A stretch of DNA of 64,000 nucleotides from Anaeramoeba ignava (taxonomy: Eukaryota > Metamonada > Anaeramoebidae): NCBI GenBank assembly GCA_028826165.1, contig JAPDFW010000063.1, positions 558,001 through 622,000 of the forward strand. The letters are read 5' to 3'. Each line of letters starts with the position of its first letter. Position 1 is the stretch's first letter. The position numbers were made by a program, and so were the translations under genes. Positions 53,930-64,000 of the stretch are shown here, one piece after another. The notes beneath the pieces are model-generated. The model did not search any database, was not told the origin of the DNA, and saw only the letters and a program-made list of their open reading frames with translations.

Positions 53930-56900
53930 AAAGTATTAATTTAATAATAAATTTATTAATAAAATATAATTTTAAATTTAATTCTAAATTAAATAATAAA
54001 TCAAAACTATTTTAAAAAATTAAAATAAAAAAAATGGAATAAAATTAAATAAAGAAATATTTAATAATTAAAATTAAATAAAATAGAATTAAAAAATATT
54101 AATTTAATAATAAAAATATTAATAAATTATAATTTTAAATTTAATTCTAAATTAAATAATAAATTAAAATTATTTTAAAAAATTAAAATAAAAAAAGTGG
54201 AATAAAATTAAATAAAGAAATATTTAATAATTAAAATTAAATAAAATAGAATTAAAAATATAAATTTAATAATAAATTTATTAATAAATTATAATTTTAA
54301 ATTTAATTCTAAATTAAATAATAAATCAAAATTATTTTAAAAATTAAAATTTAAAAATGGAATAAAATTAAATAAAGAAATATTTAATAATTAAAATTAA
54401 ATAAAATTGAATTAAAAATTATTTTAAAAAATGGAATAAATAAAAAATTGAATAAAATTAAATAAAAGAAATTTAATAATAAAATTAAATAAAATAGAAT
54501 TATAATTTTAAATTTAATAATAAATTTATTAATAAAATATAATTTTAAAATTATTTTAAAAATTAAATTAAAAATTTTAAAAATTAAAATAATAAAAAGT
54601 GGAATAAAATTAAATAAAAGAAATATTTAATAATTAAAATTAAATAAAATAGAATTAAAAATATAAATTTAATAATAAAAAATATTAATAAATTATAATT
54701 TTAAATTTAATTCTAAATTAAATATTAAATTAAAAATTATTTTAAAAATTAAAATAAAAAGTGGAATAAAATTAAATAAAAATATTTAATAATTAAAATT
54801 AAATAAAATTGAATTTAAAAAGTATTAATTTGATAATAAATTTATTAATAAAATATAATTTTAAATTTAATTCTAAATTAAATATTAAATCAAAACTATT
54901 TTAAAAATTAAAATAAAAAAAGTGGAATAAAATTAAATAAAAGAAATATTTAATAATTAAAATTAAATAAAATTGAATTTAAAAGTATAAATTTAATAAT
55001 AAATTTATTAATAAAATATAATTTTAAATTTAATATTTAATTTAGAATTAAATTTAAAATTATTTTAAAAAATTAAAATAAAAAAAGTGGAATAAAATTA
55101 AATAAAGAAATATTTAATAATTAAAATTAAATAAAATAGAATTAAAAAGTATAAATTTAATAATAAATTTATTAATAAAATATAATTTTAAATTTAATTT
55201 AAATTAAATATTAAATTAAAAATTATTTTAAAAATTAAAATAAAAAAAGTGGAATAAAATTAAATAAAAGAAATATTTAATAATTAAAATTAAATAAAAT
55301 AGAATTAAAAATATAAATTTAATAATAAATTTATTAATAAAATATAATTTTTAAATTTAATTCTAAATTAAATATTAAATTAAAAATTATTTTAAAAATT
55401 AAAATAAAAAGTGGAATAAAATTAAATAAAGAAATAATTAATAATTAAAATTAAATAAAATTGAATTGAAAATTATTATTTTAATAATAAAATATTAATA
55501 AAATATAATTTTAAATTTAATTCTAAATTAAATATTAAATTAAAATTATTTTAAAAATTATTTTAAAAATGGAATAAAAAAAAAAATAAAAATAAATATT
55601 TAATAATTAAAATTAAATAAAATTGAATTAAAAATTATTTTAAAAATGGAATAAAAATAATAAAAAGTGGAATAAAATTAAATAAAGAAATAATTAATAA
55701 TTAAAATTAAATAAAATAATTGAAAAAATAAATTTAATAATAAATTTATTAATAAAATATAATTTTAAATTTAATTCTAAATTAAATATTAAATTAAAAA
55801 TTATTTTAAAAATGGAATAAAAAAAGTGGAATAAAATTAAATAAAAGAAATATTTAATAATTAAAATTAAATAAAATAGAATTAAAAATTATTATTTTAA
55901 TAATAAATTTATTAATAAATTATAATTTTAAATTTAATTCTAAATTAAATATTAAATTAAAATTATTTTAAAAAAATGGAATAAAAATAATAAAAAAAAG
56001 TGGAATAAAATTAAATAAAGAAATATTTAATAATTAAAATTAAATAAAATAGAATTAAAAAGTATTAATTTAATAATAAAATTTATTAATAAAATATAAT
56101 TTTAAATTTAATTCTAAATTAAATATTAAATTAAAAATTATTTTAAAAAAATGGAATAAAAAAAAGTGGAATAAAATTAAATAAAGAAATATTTAATAAT
56201 TAAAATTAAATAAAATTGAATTAAAAATTATTATTTTAATAATAAATTTATTAATAAATTATAATTTTAAATTTAATTCTAAATTAAATATTAAATTAAA
56301 ATTATTTTAAAAAAATGGAATAAAAAGTGGAATAAAATTAAATAAAAATATTTAATAATTAAAATTAAATAAAATAGAATTAAAAAGTATTAATTTAATA
56401 ATAAATTTATTAATAAATTATAATTTTAAATTTAATTCTAAATTAAATATTAAATTAAAATTATTTTAAAAATGGAATAAAAATAAAAAAAAGTGGAATA
56501 AAAATTAAATAAAGAAATATTTAATAATTAAAATTAAATAAAATTGAATTAAAAAATATAAATTTAATAATAAATTTATTAATAAAATTATAATTTTAAA
56601 TTTAATTCTAAATTAAATATTAAATTAAAAATTATTTTAAAAATTAAAATAAAAAAAAGTGGAATAAAATTGAATAAAAGAAATATTTAATAATTAAAAT
56701 TAAATAAAATTGAATTAAAAATTATTAATTTAATAATAAATTTATTAATAAATTATAATTTCAAAATTTAATTCTAAATTAAATAATAAATTAAAAACTA
56801 TTTTAAAAATTAAAATAAAAAAAAGTGGAATAAAATTAAATAAAAGAAATATTTAATAATTAAAATTAAATAAAATTGAATTAAAAAGTATAAATTTAAT

Positions 56901-57480
56901 AATAAATTTATTAATAAAATATAATTCTAAATTTAATTCTAAATTAAATATTAAATTAAAACTATTTTAAAAATGGAATAAAAAAAATAAAAAGTGGAAT
57001 AAAATTAAATAAAGAAATATTTAATAATTAAAATTAAATAAAATTGAATTAAAAAGTATAAATTTAATAATAAATTTATTAATAAAATATAATTTTAAAT
57101 TTAATTCTAAATTAAATATTAAATTAAAAATTATTTTAAAAATTAAAAATAAAAAATAAAAAAAAGTGGAATAAAATTAAATAAAGAAATATTTAATAAA
57201 TTAAAATTAAATAAAATTTGAATTAAAAAGTATAAATTTAATAATAAATTTATTAATAAAATATAATTTTAAATTTAATTTTAAATTAAATAATAAATTT
57301 AAAATTATTTTAATAAAAATTAAAATAAAAAAAAGTGGAATAAAATTAAATAAAGAAATATTTAATAATTAAAATTAAATAAAATTGAATTAAAAATTAT
57401 AAATTTAATAATAAAAATATTAATAAATTATAATTTTAAATTTAATTCTAAATTAAATATTAAATTAAAAATTATTTTAA
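53930..57480. repeat. Satellite, ~22 copies of a ~157-bp AT-rich unit
   Basis: GTGGAATAAAATT (or TGGAATAAAA) recurs at about 54034, 54196, 54358, 54430, 54601, 54761, 54921, 55088, 55249, 55411, 55570, 55668, 55825, 55999, 56166, 56328, 56493, 56659, 56825, 56994, 57167 and 57334. Typical units are 157-170 bp with a few shortened copies. Each carries AATAATAAATTTATTAATAA and ATTTTAAATTTAATTCTAAA. The GTGG word is almost the only G-rich part. It lies between the divergent FG-GAP receptor and UBE2S genes. Confidence 0.95.
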
Positions 57481-57547
57481 TAAAGGAAAAGAAGATTTTT
57501 AACGATTTTTTTTTTTAAATTATTTTTTTTTTAACGATTTTTTTTTT

Positions 57548-57568
57548 CATTTTTTTTTTTTTCTTTTC
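57548..57568 (+). promoter_or_regulatory. CAT-T12-CTTTTC element upstream of UBE2S
   Basis: The recurring element 14 bp before the proposed ATG-only first exon at 57582. It has a longer T run than most copies. Confidence 0.3.
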
Positions 57569-57581
57569 AATTTAAAATAAA

Positions 57582-58593
57582 ATGGTTTTTATTTATATTA
57601 TTTTTTTAATTTTAATTCTAAAAACAAAATTAAAATTATTTCTTTTAATTTATTAATAAAAAATAAAATAAAAAGTCAAATGAAAATATTTCACCAATGG
57701 TTTTAAAAAGAGTTATGAAAGAATTAGCAGAATTAAATAAAACACCATTAGATGGAATTAAAATAATTTTTGAAGAAGATAATATTTCAGAAATTCATGC
57801 AATAATTCAAGGACCTGGTAATTTATATTTTATAATAATAATAATAATAATATTTAATAAATTTTTAAAAGAATTTATTTTTATTTAAAAAAAAAACAAC
57901 AAAATAATTTAGAAAAAACTCCATATGAAGGTGGAAATTTTACAATGAAACTTGTTCTTTCAAGTGATTTTCCTCATTCAGCACCAAAAGGTAAAATAAA
58001 TTTAAAATTAAAATTAAAATTAAAATTAAAATTAAAATTCAAAATCAAAAACAAAATCAAAATTAAAATTAAAATTAAAAATTAAAATTAAAATTAAAAT
58101 TAAAATTAAAATTAAAATTAAAATTAAAATTAAAAATTAAAATTAAAATTAAAATTAAAATTAAAATTAAAATTAAAATTAAAATTAAAATTAAAATTAA
58201 AATTAAAATTAAAATTAAAATTCATTTATAAAATTAAAATTAAAAGGATATTTTATTACAAAAATATTTCATCCAAATGTTTCAAAAACTGGAGAAATTT
58301 GTGTAAATACAATTAAAAGAGATTGGTCACCAAATTTAGGAATTAAACATATATTTTTAGTAATTAAATGCTTACTTATTAATCCAAATCCAGAATCAGC
58401 TTTAAATGAAGAAGCAGGAAAATTAATACTTGAAAATTATGAAGAATTTTCAAAATATGCAAAATTAATGACTCAAATTCATGCTATTAAAAAAACTGAT
58501 TCAAATATTCAAACAAATTCAAAAACAAATTCAAAATCAAAATCAAAATCAAAATCAAATCAAATAAAAAAAAACAAATCAAAAAACAAATAA
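57582..58593 (+). CDS. UBE2S: Ubiquitin-conjugating enzyme E2 S-type
   Basis: Exons 57582-57584 (just ATG), 57676-57817, 57913-57990 and 58247-58593: 570 nt, 189 aa. With the tiny first exon the protein begins [18 protein letters not shown], parallel to the animal NVENLPPHIIRLVYKEV start; starting at the internal ATG 57697 would lose that segment. Catalytic Cys93 lies in [15 protein letters not shown] at 83-85 in [10 protein letters not shown], and the UBE2S-specific [20 protein letters not shown] follows. UBE2S extends Lys11-linked ubiquitin chains on substrates of the anaphase-promoting complex in mitosis. The Lys-rich C-terminal tail ([16 protein letters not shown]) fits the tail that docks E2 S on the complex, though the terminal LRRL-like end is not obvious. 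High confidence. Confidence 0.93.
57991..58246 (+). repeat. UBE2S intron 3, AAAATT array with shared core near the acceptor
   Basis: 256-nt intron of AAAATT hexamers ending in AAAATTCATTTATAAAATT about 30 nt before the AG, the same arrangement as in the Ku70 intron. Confidence 0.85.
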
Positions 58594-58768
58594 AAAATAA
58601 AAAAAAGAAATTTGAAAAGATTGTAAAAGCAAAAAAATTTAAGAATTTCAAATTAAAAGCAAAAAATTAAAAACAAAAAAATGGATTTATTTTGTTTTTA
58701 AAAAAAATAAAAAAATTTATCAAAATCATTTTTTCATTTTTTTTTTATTATTTCAATTTTATTTCAAA

Positions 58769-61700
58769 ATGTCTTCAGGTTTATTATTATTTTAAATTTT
58801 ATTTTTAAATTTAAATTTTAATTTTTGTTTTTATTTTTAATAATAATAATAAGATGATGATTTACTTGAACTTTCTGATTCAGAAGATGACAGAAGAAAT
58901 CAAAATGAAAATGATAATGATAAAAATTCAAATGAATTAAAACCAATTGATAATCAAGAACAAATTGAAAAAGATGGAGAAAATAAAAAAGAAAAACAAA
59001 ATGAAGGAGAAATTCCACAAGAAAAAAAAGGTTCAGAAGAAGTACCTTCTTTAAAAGAGGGAGATATTCCAAGAAAATTTAAAATTATAATCAAAGATAT
59101 TCATGTAAAAATTAAATTAAAAAATAAAAATAAATTTTTATTATATTTAATAATAATAATAAAAATAATAAAGGTTATGAATTGTTCTATTGAAAAACCT
59201 TGTATTAGATTTACTGTTGGTGGTAATTTTAAAACTGTTGATAATAGACATTTAGGTGGAAAAATTGAAACTGTTGGAAAAAAAGGAAAACAATTTACCA
59301 CTGGAGTTCTTAATGATTTTTCTACTGGTGGAAATGGAAGATTTTCTAATAAATTTACTGGAACAAAAAAATTTAAATTATCCGATCTTGATACACAATT
59401 TTTAACAGTTGAAGTAAATATGAAAAAATATGAAATATAAAAAAATATGAAATATAAAAAAATATAAATGAAATTGTTATAAAAATATTTATGAAATTGT
59501 TATAAAAATATTAATGAAATTGTTATAAAAAATATTAATGAAATTGTTATAAAAATATGAAATTTAGAAATTTAAAAAAATATTAATGAAATTGTTATAA
59601 AAAATATAAATGAAATTGTTATAAAAATATGAAATATGAAATATATAAAAAATATTAATGAAATTGTCCAAAAACATGAAATTTAAAAATTTATAAAAAA
59701 ATATTAATTAAATTGTCCAAAAATATTTATTAAATTATATATAAAAATATTAATGAAATTGTTATAAAAATATTTATTAAAATTGTTATAAAAATATAAA
59801 TGAAATTGTTAAAAAAATATTTATTAAAAATTGTTATAAAAAATATTTATTAAATTGTTTTAAAAATTGTTAAAAATTGTTTTATAAAAAAGCTTTTACA
59901 AAAAAGTTGTATGGGAGCAAAAAAAATTCAACAAGGAGAAGTTAAAATATTACTTACAGAATTAGCAAATGGAAGTATTAAACAAACAGTAACAACAGAA
60001 ATTCATAAAGGAGGAGGATTAAAATCAAATTTAATGGGAAAACATCAAAAAACAGCAGAAATATCATTTCTTTTTTATTTCCAAGAAATTTTTACATTTA
60101 ATATGCATTTTCATTCTTGGTCTGCAAAAAATTTAATTGCACCTGAAAATAAAGAAACAGCTGATCCTTTTATTGAATTACAAATTGGTTCTTCTTTTAA
60201 TCCTTTTTCTTCTAGTTCTAAATGCAAATCTATTACTGTTATGAATAATTTAAATCCTTTTTGGGAAAATGTTGGTCATATTAAATATACAGGAATTAGA
60301 AGTGATTTAGAAAATGAAGATTTAACTGCTAAAGTTTATGATTGGAAGTAAATTAAATTAATTTAAATTTAATTTCATTTCATGTTAAAAAAAATTTCAT
60401 GTTAAAAAAAATTTTTTTCTTTTTTTAAATAGTCAAATCAAAACTTCGGATTTAATTGGAGAATGTGAAATTGATCTTAGAGGTTTTCTTGATTATGGTG
60501 TATTACAATCACCAATAAGTATAACAAAACAAGATTCAAACAAAATCAAATCAACAAGTCAAGTAGGATATATTGAAGGATTAGTAGAAATTGAAGAATT
60601 CCCATTTTGCACTCAATATGGAGATGTTATTAGATTAAAACCAGGAAAACAATATCTTGGTCTTGAAATTGTCAGAGCTCGTAATTTAAGAGCTACAGAT
60701 GCAAATGGACTAACTGATGGATATTGTATTGTTGAATGGAATGGTTGCAAACAAAGAACTAAAGTTGTTAAAAGATGTCTTGATCCTGTTTTTGATGAAG
60801 TTTTGTATTTTTCAGTTAGAGTTCCTGTTTTAAATGAAGTGAATGTTGCTAAAACTGGGAATATTAAGATTTTAATGTTTGATGAAGATGCTGCTGGTGA
60901 TGATTTTTTGGGGTTTGCTGTTGTTTCTCTTAGTGAAATTATGAAAGGTGCTCATCAAAATTATGAAGTTGATATTGATGTTAAAGGTATTTTTTAATTT
61001 TTAAATTCAAAATAAATTTTATAAAAATAAAAATTATTAAAATTATAAAAATAGATAAAAATGAACAAAGTTTAAAACAATTCTCATCGAGAATGTTTAA
61101 CAGAAGTACTAAATTAATTTATAATGGTGAAGAAACTGATCAAGAACTTGAACTTAGAGCTTGGTTTCATCCAGATCTTCCATCTGAGTTTAAACTAGAA
61201 AATACTGAAAATTTCCAATTAAAAAAACCAATTGAACCTGAATATATTGAAAGAGAAAAACAATGGAAGAAAAAAATACCTCAAGAACATTTAGAAAAAG
61301 GAGATTTCTTAATTTTAGGTGCTGATGAAAATTATTCTGAACATTTTATTCCTGCTTACATGACACCTCTTACTTTACCTTCAAACTTAAGAGAAAGAAG
61401 AGAAATTACGAGAATGATTAAATGTATTACTTTTGAAAATGATGAAACAACTTTTGGAGGAAGGTAAATTAAAATTTAAAATTAAAAAATCAAAATTAAA
61501 AATAATAAAATTTTTTCCAAAAACATGAAAATTAATAAATGAAAATTAATAAATCAAAATAATAAATCAAAATTAATAAATCAAAATTAATAAATTAAAA
61601 TTAATAAATCAAAATTAATAAATCAAAATTAATAAATCAAAATTAATAAATCAAAATTAATAAATTAAAATTAATAAATCAAAATTAATAAATCAAAATT

Positions 61701-63622
61701 AATAAATCAAAATTAATAAATCAAAATTAATAAATGAAAATTAATAAATCAAAATTAATAAATCAAAATTAATAAATCAAAATTAATAAATTAAAATTAA
61801 TAAATCAAAATTAATAAATTAATAAATGAAAATTAATAAATGAAAATTAATAAATCAAAATTAATAAATTAAAATTAATAAATTAAAATCAAAATTAATA
61901 AATAATAAATCAAAATTAATAAATCAAAATTAATAAATTAAAATTAATAAATCAAAATTAATAAATTAAAATTAATAAATGAAAATTAATAAATGAAAAT
62001 TAATAAATCAAAATTAATAAATCAAAATTTAAAATTAAAATTAATAAATCAAAATTAATAAATCAAAATTAATAAATCAAAATTAATAAATCAAAATTAA
62101 TAAATCAAAATTAATAAATCAAAATTAATAAATCAAAATTAATAAATCAAAATTAATAAATCAAAATTAATAAATCAAAATTAATAAATCAAAATTAATA
62201 AATCAAAATTAATAAAATAGACAAGATGTTTGGTGCACTCCAAATTTCTTTTTAGAAATGAGAAAAGGATCACAAGAAGAACATGCAATGCTTCAAGTCA
62301 ATATGTTTTTATCACTTAATATTGATGCTTATTTTTGTTATGGAAAAACAAAATCAGGAGAAGGTCATTCATGGGTTCTTGTTAGAGAACCTGATTCATC
62401 AATAACATTTTATGAAACTTCAACATCTAAAGAATATCATATTCCTTCAAAATGGAAAGGAGAAACAAAAGGAGAATTAAGTCTTGATTTTGATAGAAAA
62501 AATCAAAGTATTTAAAAAAAATAATTTTATAAATAATAATAATAAATTTTGTTTTTTTAAAAAAAAAAGTTGAAGATAAAGAGGAAATTAAAAATGATAA
62601 TAAAGAAGCTCTTTTAGATAGTGATTTAAGTATTGAAGATGAAAAGGATCAAAACAAAAACCAAATTCCAAAAGAAACTCCAAAAGCAGAAAAAGAATTC
62701 CAATTATTTAATATTGTTCATTTTTCAAGTGATAGAATTTCTCTTCCTTATTCTCAATTACATATTGTTGCAAATCATAAAAATTTATGGGCTAATATTC
62801 AACCTTCTTTAGATCCTGCTAAAATTACTTATGATTTTGAAAATGATGATTTATGGAATCCTTTTGTTGATAAAGATTTTACTATTGATGTTAAACCTTA
62901 TTATGAACATAAGAGAATTGGACCTAAGTAAATTATTATAAAATATTTTTATAGAAAATTTTCCAAAAACATGAAATTTGAAATTTTAATTTAAATTTTT
63001 AATTTTTTAAAGATTAACAGATGGAAGAGCTCGTTCAATTCAAATACAAATAAGAGAAGAAGTTTTTTCAGGATTTACTAATTGGAGACATGGAGAACAT
63101 TTAAAAACACCAAAAATCCAAAAAATGGTTCCAGTAATTGAAAGTGGATTAGAATTTTTTGAGAAATTAGCATTAGGAAAAATTGATGAAAAAGATAAAA
63201 AGGAATATTTCCTTTGGAAAGGAAAATTAACACAAGTTACACCTCCAGGTTATTCATTTCAAGGTGTTCCTATTAATTTTTCTTATATTGATCCTTCTCG
63301 AATTAGAAATTATGTTTTGGAACATTATGATTTCCATAAAGAAACTAATAAAGATGTTTGTTTTTCTGTTGGTGCTTATGTTAAAACTTATCATAATTCA
63401 ATTTGTTCTGTTTGGGTTTTTATTGTTAAAATGATTCCTATTCCTCCTGAAAAGAAAAAAGTTGATGATTCAATTGAAGATGAAAATAATAACAATAACA
63501 ATAATAACAATAATAATAACAATAATAATAATTTGGAAGATAGTGATTCAGAAGATAATAAAAGTAATAAAGATGAAACTCTTGATAATCAACCAGTTAC
63601 TCCACTTTTACAAAAGAAATGA
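58769..63622 (+). CDS. CC2D2A: CC2D2A-like protein: three C2 domains and an inactive transglutaminase-like domain
   Basis: Nine exons: 58769-58778, 58854-59104, 59174-59413, 59893-60347, 60433-60986, 61055-61463, 62221-62507, 62570-62927, 63013-63622; 3174 nt, 1057 aa. C2-like regions lie at about 80-170 (KFKIIIKDIH... KPCIRFTVGG), 205-330 (FHSWSAKNLI... ADPFIELQIG) and 370-500 (LGLEIVRARNLRATDANGLT, DPVFDEVLYF). The C-terminal half matches the CC2D2A end: DVWCTPNFFLEM, EEHAMLQVNMFLSLNIDAYF, SWVLVREPDSSITFYETS, NLWANIQPSLDP, FTNWRHGEHLKTP, YSFQGVPINFSYID and SICSVWVFIVKM. CC2D2A builds the ciliary transition zone. The end has an (N)n stretch then EDSDSEDNKSNKDE. The close relatives CC2D2B and CEP76 are alternatives. 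It implies a ciliated stage or a retained gene. Confidence 0.82.
59414..59892 (+). repeat. CC2D2A-like intron 3, ATTAATGAAATTGTTATAAAA repeats
   Basis: 479-nt intron of imperfect ~24-bp copies of AATGAAATTGTTATAAAAAT. An acceptor at 59891-59892 gives phase 0; the later AG at 59905-59906 would break frame. Confidence 0.8.
61464..62220 (+). repeat. CC2D2A-like intron 6, 14-bp minisatellite
   Basis: 757-nt intron made almost wholly of AAAATTAATAAATC units (some 45 copies) with T or G variants in the last position. Confidence 0.92.
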
Positions 63623-63798
63623 ATTTTCAATTAATTTTCTTTTTCTTTTTCTTTTTTTTTGCTTTTATTTGATTTGATTTCATTTCAAAAAGAAAAATTT
63701 TTCACTTTTTCTTCTTTTTCTTCTTTTTTCTCTTTTGAATTCAAAAAAAATCCCGAAAAGAAAAAAAAAATATTTTTGTTTTTGTTCTTTTTGTTAAA
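63623..63798. other. Intergenic region between convergent genes
   Basis: T-rich on the plus strand (TTTTCTTTTTC words) then GAAAAAAAAAATATTTTTG. Probably holds the 3' ends of the CC2D2A-like gene and the following minus-strand gene. Confidence 0.4.
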
Positions 63799-64000
63799 TT
63801 AAAAATCTTGAATATAACCAAAAAAATTAGACCAATCTTGAAAACTTTTAGATCCTTTTTCTAAATAAACTTCTCTTTTTAAAGATCTATCAACAATATC
63901 ATTTAAAGAACCAATAACAGAACCTCCAATCCAAGAAATATAATTAGCATTTTTTTTATTATGATTAAAATGTAATTTTCCTTTTAAAAATTGAACATCT
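63799..64000 (-). CDS. Actin-related protein, C-terminal fragment (rest outside window)
   Basis: Minus-strand frame open from the window edge to TAA at 63801-63799, 67 codons. ANYISWIGGSVIGSLNDIVD matches the conserved C-terminal actin stretch (VWIGGSILASL), followed by SLKREVYLEKGSKSFQDW, where actins have ISKQEYDE. The ending QDWSNFFGYIQDF differs from the invariant KCF end of conventional actin, so this is an actin-related protein; an Arp10/Arp11-like dynactin subunit is one possibility, as its end is similarly SxEYY...DW. The fragment is too short to decide. Confidence 0.6.
   Translation of the reverse strand, partial: DVQFLKGKLHFNHNKKNANYISWIGGSVIGSLNDIVDRSLKREVYLEKGSKSFQDWSNFFGYIQDF

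Noticed and set aside
53930-57480. Relation between the 157-bp and 143-bp satellites
   Set aside because: Shared words (TAAATTTATTAA) are short and expected in AT-only DNA; the units do not align in order in either orientation.
59177-59440. Independent small genes within the CC2D2A-like region (59177, 59911, 60803, 61093, 62258, 63125 starts)
   Set aside because: All are exons of one gene: phases agree at every GT-AG joint, and C2 and C-terminal domains run across them.
1-64000. tRNA, rRNA or snRNA genes
   Set aside because: I looked for GC-containing cloverleaf-like or conserved stretches and saw none, but a covariance search would be needed to exclude them.

Overview
The window is very AT-rich nuclear DNA from an intron-bearing single-celled eukaryote. 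TAA, TAG and TGA are all used as stops. Nearly every inferred intron is GT-AG, many introns are swollen by short tandem repeats, and many proteins carry Asn/Gln/Glu/Lys/Ser runs. The mix of ankyrin-BTB proteins, a Rab GTPase, large repeat-built surface proteins and NENEN/KEKEK runs resembles the anaerobic amoeba Anaeramoeba. That assignment is an inference from style; a Dictyostelium-like amoebozoan is the main alternative. I saw no bacterial operon, CRISPR array, rRNA or tRNA gene.

Layout. 1-3545 (-): ALDH7A1-type aldehyde dehydrogenase, C-terminus outside the window. 3783-5890: 15-copy ~143-bp satellite. 5918-6918 (+): two-exon protein with an OB-fold-like N-terminus resembling shelterin TPP1, followed by a 49-bp repeat array. 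7456-10062 (+): ankyrin-BTB protein. 10363-12744 (+): Q/N- and His/Lys-rich low-complexity gene, frame-broken. 13094-14615 (-): eight-exon Rab GTPase. 14749-17260 (+): CUL4. 17325-20913 (-): SCYL2-like pseudokinase. 21232-23395 (+): Ku70, one frame break. 23811-25889 (+): secreted or GPI-anchored beta-propeller. 26439-30762 (+): APE-type LINE retrotransposon. 31094-33379 and 33483-35644 (+): two tandem membrane-anchored armadillo-repeat genes with one repeat per exon. 35971-40243 (+): beta-propeller/FN3 receptor, frame-broken. 40332-42115 (+): membrane protein with an alkaline-phosphatase-like signature. 42197-44663 (-): LIS1. 45012-47054 (+): cyclin Y. 47379-53208 (-): giant FG-GAP/FN3 receptor, frame-broken. 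53930-57480: 22-copy ~157-bp satellite. 57582-58593 (+): UBE2S-type E2. 58769-63622 (+): CC2D2A-like C2/transglutaminase-like protein. 63799-64000 (-): C-terminal fragment of an actin-related protein.

How the genes relate. Two genes suggest chromosome-end or DNA-end biology (TPP1-like, Ku70), two ubiquitin transfer (CUL4, UBE2S), and three or four dynein/cilium/microtubule functions (LIS1, CC2D2A-like, possibly the actin-related protein, and cyclin Y by its known partner kinases). SCYL2 and Rab belong to vesicle traffic. Three surface proteins share parts: two share an FN3 stalk and membrane anchor but carry different beta-propeller heads, and a third carries a propeller head alone.

Main points to check: the modular ARM-exon genes, the head/stalk surface family, the sequence core AAAATTCATTTATAAAATT shared in sense orientation by introns of unrelated genes, two satellites placed between divergent gene pairs, a recurring CATTTTTTTCTTTT element upstream of many starts, and a set of single-base frame breaks that are either assembly errors or real. 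Exon coordinates were derived by hand from splice sites and reading phase; no database or alignment program was used.
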